Assembly (NCBI GenBank): GCA_022316685.1
Contig: JAKJHU010000134.1
Coordinates: 310,001-374,000 of the forward strand
Source of the DNA: Progne subis subis
Taxonomy: Eukaryota > Chordata > Aves > Passeriformes > Hirundinidae
DNA length: 64,000 nucleotides
Direction of reading: 5' to 3'
The notes under the pieces are model-generated. The model did not search any database and had not been told where the DNA came from. It worked only from the letters and a program-made list of their open reading frames with translations. The position numbers and the translations under genes are program-made. How positions within the stretch are numbered: the stretch's first letter is position 1; each line of letters starts with the position of its first letter. Positions 35,328 to 47,520 of the stretch are shown one piece after another.

Positions 35328-38300
35328 AAAGAATCGTTTAGGCCATTCCCAAAACTTCCTTGCCCCAAATCTGTAAAATCACTAAAGACCTTCCCATTGA
35401 TCCCCATTGCATCAAACTCTAAGAGTTATGCCTTTTCAAAGGAGGTAGCCATTTCAAGGCAATTAATTTACAAAATGAATGAATTTAGATTAAGTTTTCT
35501 CCCTCTTAAAACAGAGTAATCCTATGGACATATGTGTTTTTATTTCCTACCAGGATCACCAAAATGGGTTAGACTCTATTTGCCTTGTACCTCACCTGGC
35601 ATTTGAACAAATCCCATCTTAATTCCTTTCTCACTTTGATAGTGGCTTTGGCAATTAGATTCATTGCCCGCCTCCACTCTGGCATTTCAAGTCCCTTAGT
35701 ATGAAAAAAAAAAAACCCAACAAACAACTCTTCCTTTCTATTTCTTCCTTCCTATTTTATAAACTTTACCATTCAATAAACTTCATGACATAACAGTGAT
35801 GTAGACCCAAAGAGGAGTATTTCATTCAGCAGAAACTAAATGAAACACAGAGAGTGAGAAAACAATTTAATTACATGCAAATTGACATACTTTTGATGCC
35901 GCGCTTAAAAACTAGTGTTGCCTTCATTTGTCATGCACATATTTATCCATCCTGGAGGCTGTACATTACTCTATGTATTCTGTTTGCTCCAAACACTGCC
36001 TATATATCACGTTGTGTTTCCTGGTGACTAAGCTCAGGCAGAAAGGACTTAAATTTACCTGCTACAATTTTCAGGGAGGCTCAGGACACTTTCAGTTTAT
36101 CTCTGTGACCAAGGAACAAATAGTTCTTCTGGTTTTTAACCCTTCTGCCAACATGCTCCAAACATTATCTCTGACTTGCCAGCTCCCAAACTCCTCATGT
36201 GCAGCATTCTCTCTTGCTGGTGTAAAACCCCAACTTCCTCCGCAGCCTCCCAGGAGCTGCTGCCCTTTAGCATCAGCCCTCTTAATGCTTGCTCCTCTTG
36301 CCCTTCTTGCAACCTCCATGGTTTAGAAGTCTGTTTCTCAGTGGAAGTGCCATTTTTGTGTAATCATTGGTTTAATCCCTTTAAGAGTCTGCAATCTCCT
36401 CCCTGGGTAGGTATTGAACATCTCTGTGAAAAAGTCAGATTTTCAGATCCACTTTCCCTCTTTAATCTATAGTTGTTAAAGACATTCACTGCTTTGCCTT
36501 TCAGCCTCATGCTTTTCTCAGGCCAGAAATTGATGGAGGTGGCCTCCTCTATTTTTCCCTTCTCCTAAGCATTGACTTTTTCTGATAAGGCTGGCTCTCC
36601 TCACTAACCCAAGAGGTTGCATAGTCCTGTTACCCAGGTAAAGCCTAATCCTTCTCCTTTTGTGCAGCCCTAACTATCAGATTTTTAGCTGATTTAAGCC
36701 TGCACAGTTCCATTGAAGGTGAGTTCCTGCACTGGAAAAGTGTCTGTGCTTCCCTGTCGTCAAGAGGGGTTTGGATGGATAAGTCCTTGGGGGAAAAAAA
36801 TTAGAGACCCATCTTTTAGACATTTTAGTAACCAGACAGAGAATTAATTTGCTAAAATGCTTCTGACAAGAAAAGGCATGTGGAGACTGACTTTCAGAGG
36901 TCATTTTTGTTTCAAGCTACATTTATTGGTTTTTTTGGACTCACTTTCAATGAATGCCCCAAGTGCATGAGCTTTACTTAATACCAATACTAATAAAATG
37001 TGATATTAATTAAAATATTCATATTCCCCCAAAGCAAAACCTGGGCTGCACACCTGATCAGAGTCTATACAATACCAGGTAATTTTTTAAATCATCAGTC
37101 TCGAAGCAGAACTTGGACTCTGTGCTTAATGTAATCACTCCTATTGTCCAACTGTACTGATGTTTAACTCTAAAATAACCCTAAAATACCAGGATTTTAG
37201 TGGAGCATAAAAACCTGCTTGCCCCTGTAACACCCTGGTCACTGTTATAAGCTCAAGGACTTTGTGTGAGTTACTTCCAATGTGGATCCTTGAGACTAAA
37301 ATCAGGTTAGAAGGGTGTAATTAATCAGTGCTTTATACACCCAGTTTCAGACACTCACAACAAGCTATTTATAGATAGCAAAACACAAAAGATGAGGCAA
37401 AAGACACTGGCATGTCTATGGGGTGCCCATGGATATTTCAAGCAAAACAAGGGTAAAAGTGATTATGCCAATGACTTAAAAGATATCTAATTTTGGTCCA
37501 ATTCCTCTCGTAAATCATAAGGACTTTGCTGGATAATTTCTCTAAGGAAAATTAACTACTGGCATGACATAGTCCTTCCATGATATTTGCTAATACTCTG
37601 TCAAACTGTGAAGTTAAATGTTTTCATTGTTGAGCTAAAGAAGCTTAACATTAAAAACTTATGGCTTTAATACTGAGATTTACTTCTAGAATTCTTTTGA
37701 AATGCAATATCCCCAGGTACTTTATAAAAAAGCCAGACTCCATTTTCAATAGCTTTTGCTGAGTTTTTATCTGTATTCATCCTCCAGATTGTGCCATTAT
37801 AAATAATTAATCAATCAGCACCTGCTCTGCTCACAAAACACTTATATCTCAAAACTGACGGTTGGCCTGATTCTGCTCCTCTGAAGAGGCTGAGAACTTT
37901 TCTTGTGGCATCTCTCAGGAGAGGATGGAGCCCTGAGCACCAGTCCCAGCACAGCCTTTGGGCTGTGTGTGCAGCCTGCCCCACGCCAGGGCAGGTGCTG
38001 CAGCCTGGGGCTGGAATCAGTGGCACTCACAACTCCTGAGCTCTGTGTTCTGCTTCGAAAGCAGCAGTGTAAGCATAAATGTCAGGGAAATGGGTTGAGG
38101 ACTATTTCAGATCAGCTGGAGACCTCCCGTGACATCCTCAGGCTCTCCTTCCCCTGGCTTGGGCACACTGGGGGCAAAGCACTGTCACCCCTGTGGCACT
38201 GCAGGCGCTGTGCTTCCCAGGGATGGCATCCTTGTTCCCAGTTCTTCCTTGGGACTTCATCCACCATGCCTGGATGAACACTAATCACACATCTGACTCC

Positions 38301-40376
38301 TTTGCCTTTGATGGAGTTGCAGCAAAGCACAATTACCAAATTTCCAGGAGCCACTAAACACTAATAAAATGTCCTGTACCAAACCTTGCCTCTTTCCTGT
38401 CTCTTTGATGCCTTTTCAGCCCTTCATTTAGACATTCTGTCTTTACTCCAAATGAAGTTAAACATCCTCTAAAACACAGATGGTTTTTACAGTCTGTTGT
38501 GGGAGAAAAAAGGAAAAAAAAGAAAACCCAGTGGAAGTGCTGACTGCACTTGATGGGCTGATGCAGTGGAAAATAACACAGCTTGTGTTCAGCCCAGCTA
38601 TCCTGGACAAGGAAAGGCCATAACAGAGCCTTGTGACATTGTGTAACAGTGAAATGTAGTGCCTGCACCAATCTTGAAAGGGTTTTCTACAGAGATAACA
38701 AAATGTGAAGAATATGAGAGTGGCCAGCACTTACCTTGTTGCCATTTCCCCCACAGTTATGCAGTTTTCTTTACGTAGATTTTCCCCCCTTTCAGTGTTC
38801 TGCCAAGCCCCATCTCCCACACTGCCGTCACGCTTAGGGAAAGCTTTTTGTCTCTTCTTGCAGTGTTCGTATAATTTTCTTTCAAGAAAACATTAGCATT
38901 GCATTGACCTGATTATAAGATTTATTGCATCCTGGTGAGTCAAAAACCATAGGATTCTTCAATTCTTCAATTGTTAAAATCATGGGATTCTTCAATATAA
39001 AATATGGAAGTGGGAAGCTACGATTTTGAGTGGGGTTTTTTTTGTTGGTTTTTTTTTAGGCTGAAGATGGCATATTGGTTTTACATAAATAAGAAGGAAG
39101 AAAAAAATATTAATTCCTTATATATTACAGCTAAGTTTGTGAAATTAAAGCCACAGGAGCAGAGAGTCCCTTTCTCTCACTTTGTCACTCACCAAAGCCT
39201 TGTTGTGGGTTACATTAGGAACTGTGACTTAGCTTGATTAACATTCTCCTAAACAGTGATTAATCTTGCCCCTTCTCTACTCTTCATTAGTGTCCAAAAA
39301 TCCTACTTTGAAGTGAACGCAAGAATCTTATGTTCTCAACAGTTCCACTTTCATAAACACCCTGCTACTTTCATCACTTACTCAGCAACAACTAATCCCC
39401 AAATTTGGAATTTATACGGGCAGGAGCTTTGGAACCAAGACTACTGCAAAGACATTGCACATTTCTTATCGTTATGCCCCTCATTTTGCTAGTTAGTCAC
39501 ATATTTAATGGCAGCAGGGATCTCTTCAGAATTGCCTTTGCTTATTTTGCTTTGTGCGAGATACTGCATGATCGTTATTCAGAGTTGTAAATAATTCCTA
39601 ATTACATCTCAAGGGGGCCATTTTGCCTACCTAATTCTTGAAGAAACTACTCTCTTCTGTTTATACAAGCTTAGGCCATATATTTAAGCTGTGATGGTAC
39701 AAGCACTTACCTTTGCAGGAACATCTCATAGGGGGACTGCTCCTGTTTTCACACGGCTCACCTGCACAAGAACATAGGGAATGAAGCTAAGGGTGTGAGG
39801 AGTTCTATCCTTTAACAAAAAAAAAAGTTTAAAAATTATTTTGCCTTCAGCATGTAATGCTCACAATGAAGAACATGTGGTTAATGAACAAAAGCCTTTT
39901 ACTTTTTCCCTTTAACTCAGGCTGTCACTATTTTCATGTTTATTTGCCAGATGCATCCCAGCTGCTAATTAAGCTTGAACAAATTAAGGTGAATTGAATC
40001 TTGCCTGAGCATCTGCTGTTCTCCTATTAGTATGGCAGGCAATGAAAAGAAGATGATGCTACATCTTTAAAAAGGCCATTTATACTTAAAATGACTTCTT
40101 ACTATACACTAATAGAGAATGTTTTTTCACAACAAAGACTGTGTAAGTAATAGAATATGTTTCAGGATCTGCCCGTGAGTTGACCTGTATTACAGTTCTA
40201 ACTGTCTCCTTGGTGGAAGCTCATAATATGCAAAATTAGGAATAAAGTTTTAAATTATGTTCAGATATGAGGAAAGAGCCAGGTATCAAACACTCTACGA
40301 GCTGAGTGACTTGATCAGGAAGGATGAAGGTGTAGCTTCAATTCCTCTCTGGTTTTGGCAAATCTACCAATAAATT
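35328..40376. other. Unique sequence, no gene recognised
   Basis: About 5 kb with no recognised repeat family. It holds candidate mini-exons with good splice signals at 36668-36718 (+) and 39711-39761 (-), and a strong minus-strand donor at 38733/38734. None gives a recognised protein. 39580-40060 is unique and looks like possible conserved non-coding DNA. Confidence 0.4.
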
Positions 40377-40440
40377 TAAAAAACCAAATAAACAAAAAAA
40401 CCAACCAAACAAACAAAAAATAAAACAACCAGAAAAACAG
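40377..40440. repeat. A/C-rich low-complexity tract
   Basis: Seen directly: AAACC/AAAC units within an A-rich run. It has the same composition as the tract at 34421-34494, but no LTR is recognised around it. Confidence 0.85.
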
Positions 40441-42169
40441 GTAGAGCCAAGCTTTATTTTGTGGGGCTTTTTTCTTAGAGAAAGGCAATGGCTTTTGTGG
40501 CACTCATGTCAAAACAGCCCCTGTGCAGTCCTTAAAATGGGAAGTAGAACAAAATATTTGATGGGTCTGTCTGTGCTAAACACACAGGAACTGCTTAAGG
40601 AGCTCCAGGATCCTGGCTCCTGAAAAAGCAAAGTTAATAGAGTTACAAAAAAGAATACAATATTAAAAATAATTATGAAAGAGAAGTTAAAAGTAAGTAA
40701 TTTTTATCTTGGAAAACCTTTTAAGGTTATTTTAGATGCAAAGAAAATATCTTCATAAAAGAAATGTAAAAATGATTAAAACTCTGTGCCTTGAGAAGGT
40801 GCAGAGTTTCCTTTTACACAATTTGTACTAAGTCCTAAAGTGATAAAATCGTGAATATTAGATGTGCATCCTTTAGGGCTTTCATTTCATTTTTATACTT
40901 AAAAAAGCCCAATACAAGTTCACAGTAATCAGAAATTGTGATAATTGCCACTACAAAAATTCTGTTAAAAGTTGGTGCTGTCTTACAGAAAAGTTAGTGA
41001 AAATTCATCAGAGTTAATAAATTTGCTTATGGCACAGGAGACAGTTGGAAAGGGAAGTTTATAAATGTAAGTGTGCAGAAGGCAGAAGCACAGTTCCTCA
41101 GCTGTAAGCACAATCCATGTAAGTTCGTAAATGGTGGATTGTGGCAATTAAAACTAAGGATGCACAACGGTAAAACTGCTGAAATAATGTCTCTTGCTCC
41201 AAGCCTTCCCACAGGAATATACTGTGGAAGGAAAATCTAACAGACTTTATATCCAATAATTAATATTCTTTTGCTTAACACCCAATGAGAGCTGTGGAAG
41301 CGTTTTCTGTCTCAAGATGATTAAGTATTAATGCCTATTGAGCTAAAGAACAAAACAAGAGAATATTGATCCAAAATTGGGCAGATGTGATTGTTTTATT
41401 CAGCCTAGCCAAATTTTGCCAGCTCATAATGGTAAACTCAGCACCATGAGAAGAGTAGTTAATGATGAGGCTCTGGAGATCTTAATGATGCTTGGTTTGC
41501 TGGGAGAATTACCTGAAACATGTTTATGTGCTTGAATAAATTAATCTTCATCACTAAATTCTGTCTAAGCAGAATAAACCAGGGAAATTGCTTTAGTATG
41601 CATGATGAAGAAGTCTTAAATATAAGCTGCAGGACTTGAATATTTCACCTGTGCTTGAAAAAAATATGAATATTCCATTACCTTGGAATCCTCCATTTTT
41701 TCCACCGAGTAAAACCCAGTGAAAAGCTGATTGTTTTTCTCTTCCAAGATCAGATTCTGAATTGAAATAAGCATAAAAAGGAATACCTAGTCAAAGTTTC
41801 CTATTGGGTCAAGTTTCATGAATTATTTCTCATAATTTGTTTTTAAAGTTTATTCAGAATCAATCTGACCATCATCAACCAAGCCATGCAGAATTCCCTA
41901 AGAAGACTTCAGGATCCTTTCTTGGAATTATTTGTGCTGAACCACACAAATGGCAATGACAAGAGCAGCAAGACGTCAGTGTGACAAACAGGAGACAAAG
42001 AACAGTACAGAATCCAGAGGTCTAGCTGCAAATGAGCAACACAGAATTAATGCATTTTGGATGTTAAATTTCAAATTTTAATCTATTCATTATTTCATGA
42101 ATAATTCATAATTCACACTTCATAACTATGATGAATAATAATTACACATAAAATAGAAAGTGCAGGAAA
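40441..42169. other. Unique AT-rich sequence, nothing recognised
   Basis: No repeat family, exon or RNA gene was identified. Confidence 0.4.
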
Positions 42170-42208
42170 AGAGATAACAATTGATATTGAAGAGATAACA
42201 ATTGATAT
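42170..42208 (+). repeat. Short tandem duplication, two 18-base copies
   Basis: Two identical copies of AGAGATAACAATTGATAT (42170-42187 and 42191-42208) are separated by TGA, a 21-base period. It is probably a recent slippage or micro-duplication in unique sequence. Confidence 0.9.
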
Positions 42209-45200
42209 GAGCTGATGAGAGGTGAGAAATATTCAACATCCTCCTTACTGAGCAGCTAATCTCTAAATTATAACTTCTTTATGGCTTTCTCAAAAACAAA
42301 GCACGTTTTCCACTAACACTTCAATGTTTTAATAAGACAGAGACTCTTCATACCTGCCTTCTTCATGGACTGGCTAAAAGTCAGCGTTTGTGTGTGAAAT
42401 CAAAGCTGGAAAAGAAAGAATTTAAATTCACAACAGAATAAAAGACATCATTATTGTAAAAGCTTTATTGTCAGATGAAAGGAAGAGGACAGGACAGCAC
42501 AGGAGAGGCAAAGCCTTGTGCAGTTAAACTTATATGTATGGAATGATATCAGGGCAAGGATTCCTGGAAGATCTGTACAATGGAGTGCTATAGAGAAATC
42601 TGCATGAGACTTCAATGAGTTAAGGATGATTTGTCATAATCCTTTTCAGAGTAACACAATACAAGAGGGGCCGTCTTACCCTCCTGCCAATATAAAGTTA
42701 GACTGAAGGCATCAAACTCACCTTAAAAGGCTGCAGTAATGCAGGTTTTACCACATCAACCAATGCTGCTATCCACCCTTATCCTAAGCCTAACTAAAGT
42801 TTTACTCTTTAGTGACATTTCTATGAGTATTTTCTTGTTTGTCTGCCATAAACACAGAGGATAGTTCAAAATGAGCTTTCAAGGGCAGTTATCAAAGTGA
42901 TTTCAGAGGAAGTCCAGATGAGCTAGAATAGTTACACTTGAGGGAAAAGAAATGTTAGAAAATTACTGTGCTAGAAAAATTATAGCAGAAGTTAAGGCTG
43001 GTAACTCTGGGGAATTAATTTAGTAATGGGGAGCTCATCCAGGCTGAGACATTTGGATGCTTTGCTGGATTGGGCTCTTCAGAGCTACCAGAATCTCTTG
43101 GATGTCTTCATGTTGAGTTCTGAGCCTCACAGAGGAGATCTGGGCATGACAGAAGTCCATGTAAATGGCAAAAAGACAATTATTTTCCAACACTTTCACA
43201 TACACAAGAAGGGACAAAATGTAGAACCAAAGAACTTAGAATTAAAGGTGCTAAGTTAAGCAGGACAAACTTCAGACTATTGTCTGAAGTGTTGAGAGAA
43301 ATTCAACAGGATACAGAGAGAGGTGGAGATATGGCAGGCAGAAAATGGCAGTGTTCTCACATAATATAATTTAATTTACCCCCAAAAGGTGCATGAATCA
43401 TCTCAGAAAAATGTTTCCACCAGACGAGGTATGACATCCCCGAGAGGCTATGTGTGGCATTTAAAAGGGCAGCCAGTGTGGATGGCATGCAGAGGTAATC
43501 CTGAGAAATAGTCACACGTCCCTTGACCAGGGTTATCTCTCGTACCCCTTACAGCAGTCTCATTGTCCCTCTGGCTTCTCCTGTAACAATCCATTTAAAA
43601 ATAAAGATATTGCTCTTTATTCTCATTTCTCAATGGCCTTATTTGTATCTTACTCTTACATTCCCTGTCAGTTTTGATAATCTGCTTTAGCAGCCTTGTA
43701 TCCAGCTGGTTTACGCTTTTATTCTGCCTGGGTTTTAATGTTCTACAAAACAAGCAAACAAATACAATATGTAATGTGAACTTAGGCAAAGTTAAGACCA
43801 GCAGTAATTTGTAGGAACAAAAACTCATTTGTTCTACCATTTTTTTCAACAGAGTGAGAAAGTGTATTTCAGTAATCACGGATGAATGAGAGTCAGGCAC
43901 TGTTGAGTCTGAGTCTGTCACTGGGACTTGTGTGTCACTGTGACTGTGACTGTGTGGATGCTAGGTACAGCCATCTGTAAAAAGGAAAATAATGTTCCTT
44001 AGCCTATTTTGAGACATAATAAAAGTTTGTAAAGCATTTTGATGCCCTTCAGTGAAGAATGACATATTAAGGTAGCAAATGACTGTTAAATATCACCAAG
44101 TCCAAGACTCCAAGAAGCTCCCTACCCACATCCACCAGATTCAGCAATGGGATTTGGCTGTGCCCATTTCTTTAACTCCAGGGAAAGACTGCCTGGCTCT
44201 GTCACTGTGTTGAAGGTCTTTGTCAGAGTCCCTTCTTCACTCTTGGCAGCTGGACTGGCACGACTGTGACTGCTTTGCCCAGCCTTGCTTCTGCTGCTGG
44301 ATGAACCACCCAGACTGGAGCCCCCAAACCTCCTCCCTGGGGCATCCCAGAGAGCTCAGATGGCAAGTGCTGTCATTTCTGGGGCTGCCAATATTTGCTG
44401 AACAAAAGACTTGGAAGGCCAATAAAGAAGGAAGAGAATCCTCCCAATTTCTCCTTCCAGTTTCATGTCAGGTTGTAGCTGGGGGTGAGGGCAGTAGAAG
44501 GAGACGTGTCTTTCCTTCCACTGGGTCTCACAACTGCTATTTCATTTAGTTTGTCTAGGAATTCTTTCTCACTTACCCTTCCTAAAGGCTGGGTGCTTAA
44601 GTAAATGCTGTGCTTGTTTTTCCTTGAAACTGGCTTTAAGCGTAGACAAAATAGCAGTTTAGTCTATGTGCTAAACTAAAATACTCAAAACTCAAAAAAA
44701 ACCCCATCGCCAGCGTTGCCAAGGATGTGTTCATAGCAGTTTAATTATACCTAAAGGCATTATTTCCAATACCCAACTTGCTGCACAGGTTCAAAATTGA
44801 CAATAGCTTCAGCTCAGGATTTTCCCAAACTGAGGCTGTCTAATTTTCATTGAATATCAAATTGACTTTAGAATGGTTGCTCAGATGGAAGTGAAGAGAA
44901 AGGTATCAGTTTGAAATACAAATTTCCATGGGCATCCTCCAGGGACAGATATTCTAATGTTACCCTCTTTCTGCTTTTAAATTTGTGGATTTTGCAGTTG
45001 AGTAGGAAACAAAGGATGCAGAGGATCCATGGAGCAGTTTGCTACATGGCTTTGCTGGTAAAATTATTAATTGAGAGCTCTACAAATAAGTTAATCTAGA
45101 AATGAAAGTTTGTGACTATTTCTTCTATTTAAGTAATAGTAACAACAATTAAGTAGTCATGTCCAAATAACACAAGCAGTTAAGTTCTTTTAATCATTGA

Positions 45201-47089
45201 CTAAATAAATGGTATTTATTTCTCTATCAGTAAATAACTGAAAACCAATAACAAACAAAAATATTTATATGAAAATGAATTGGCATTTTATTTAGACATG
45301 AAAAGTTTTTATTTCTTTTTTTCTGGTTAAATTTCAGTGTATCTGTGAATATGTCAAGATGACAGAATCTCATTTAAAAACTGTGAAGACAGCTGACAGA
45401 AAGTGCATTAAAAATTAGTTTTTGAATCCAAAGAATGAAAGTTTTAAATCACTACAGGCATGTCTGTAGGACAAGATTGATACCAGATGCTATTTAGTAC
45501 ATGTTATTAACAAACCATTCAAGCCTTGAAGGGACCTTGTCACTACATAACTTCTGTCTATGTAAATAAGATTGAAACAAGAATTTATATTGCCAGCAAT
45601 ATCGAGCATCAGAGAAACAGGACAGAAAGTATTGTTCACGTTAAAGAAAGTACTAGAGAATACTAAAATCTATGACTTTCTCCTGACTTTGCTTACACAC
45701 ATAAATCACTCCACAATACCACACAAAATCTATCTCATGAGAACCCTGGCTGGCAGAACAATTCAAACACCTCCAGTTGTCTCTGTGCTAAGGAAAAGAT
45801 GTGGCATTAACCAAAAGTTGTACGATTACAAAGCAGCATACATTATTGCAGATTGAGTTTCAAACTGAAAATGGATACCCACTACAGGACTTATCCAAAG
45901 TCCTTTATTTTCCATGTGTCTCATTCAAAGGTCTCCTGTTCTTATGATATTCAGTGATAACTGTGGTATCCAACACTCCGTGCTCCGGGGAATATCGTGC
46001 TAGCAGTCTGAGCAGCTGAATTCTGGTCTTCCCTGATCCTCTGCTCCACAGCCTCCACTGATACATCCATTCAATGTTAATGTGACTCTTGCCTTTTCCT
46101 GTGGCCTTCCTAATTTATCAAAACCAATTCTCCCTTGCTTTTCCCCTTTGTCATTACAGCCACACTTGTTATATATGAGTCTCTTCAATGGGATTGCCTG
46201 TGTTACCAAAGGATGTGTTGATATCAGACATATCTGATACCAATTCTACAAATATTTTCTCAATTTCATAATTTTAATTACCAAAAAACCCCACCAGGAG
46301 ATCAGTCTGACCTTCTTTCTCAACCCCTGTGGCTGAACAAATAAAGTTTTCAGATACATCCGGTCTTAGCGAAAGAGAATGCATCATATCTTTACATGAA
46401 TTTCTGGTAACACTGTTATCCACAATACTGCTGGGTTTTATTTTCTTTTCTTGATTTATCTGACAAAATTTTAAGTATTAAATTAATAGTTATTTTCTAT
46501 AAGAATCTGAAGAATCCTGGTCATCAGAAGATTTGAAAGCAGAATTTTGATGACTTGCAATTTGATCTTTAAAGCCCTATGTGAATTTTTTTGTCTGTGA
46601 TAGTGTTTTCTTTGCACTGACCTACATCCATATCTACAATAAAACACCTGAGCTGTAATTCCACCTTTATAAGATGAAACAGCAGCTGGCAAGTCAGTTT
46701 CTGTATGAGGAAACTTTGAAACTTTCCTGTCTAGAAAAAAACCTGATATTTGTCTCCATTCAGTGTCAGAATACCTCACTGGGGTTGTCTGTATTCCATA
46801 GGAAAATGATGCGTTTTGGAGCTCATGAAACTGATGGGAATCTCAGAACAAATACTCTGACTGCAAGCTATACAGCCTTTCCCAGGTCACATTTCACCTT
46901 GGCAGCTCTGTCTCAGTAACCGAGACACTCTGGGCTCATCCTGAAGGAAAAGGGGGAGCCTGTTTTGGCAAGGGCAGCAGCAGAAAGGTCTGGATCCTCT
47001 GCGGGGTTTGGCCATTCCATGGCCGGGCTCAGGGCTCCTGTCTTGGCTTCTCCAGCACCAAGGGCAATTTCCCACCCACCCGATGGCCC
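42209..47089. other. Unique sequence, no gene recognised
   Basis: Includes a small CTGTGA-type microsatellite (43936-43954). A 109-codon + frame at 44220-44549 has no recognised domain. No repeat family was seen, apart from a CR1-like 12-mer near 45524 that is too short to call. 46920-47089 is GC-richer and may be an unrecognised 5' continuation of the CR1 remnant that follows. Confidence 0.4.
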
Positions 47090-47520
47090 TCTCTGATGGA
47101 CTGACTCCACCAGGACAAGGGAAGGGCTACAGATTCCTCTACCTGAACTTCTGTACAGCCTTTGATGTGAATCCGTACAGCATCCTCCTCTCTAAACTGC
47201 ACATGGATTGGATGATGGACTCCAGATGGACAAGGAAGTTGGACAGTCACTTCCAGAGGGTGTCAGTGGCTCAGATCTGATGGACATCAGGGAAAGGGTG
47301 TGACCCTTAGGAGCATGTACTGGATATTTATTCAATATCCTGATCACTGACATAAGTGAAGGGATGGAGGGCATCCTCCACGTTTGCAGGTGACACAGAG
47401 CTGAGGTACAGGAACACTCCTGAAGGATGGGGCCATCCACAAGGACCTGGGCAAGCTCCAGAATTGGCCCCTGGGAATCTCCTGAGGTTAAGCAAGACCA
47501 AGTGCTGATGTTCATTCATG
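47090..47520 (+). pseudogene. Degraded CR1 LINE ORF2 (reverse transcriptase) remnant
   Basis: The translation shows the RT palm region of CR1 ORF2 in order. FLYLNFCTAFD (about 47136-47168) corresponds to motif A, where the catalytic Asp of YLDF is replaced by Asn. ILLSKL and QRVSV follow, then FNILITDI (from 47331, another frame), FAGDTEL (from 47383, normally FADDT; the first Asp of motif C is Gly), and a segment like the DLxKLxxW stretch downstream. A stop (47278-47280) and at least two frameshifts separate the pieces. The two active-site changes make it catalytically dead. The upstream RT, endonuclease and the 3' tail are missing, so it is an old internal fragment. Confidence 0.85.

Noticed and set aside
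45513..45545. Possible CR1 fragment (TTGAAGGGACCTT)
   Set aside because: Only about 12 bases match the CR1 core and no terminal octamer is present.
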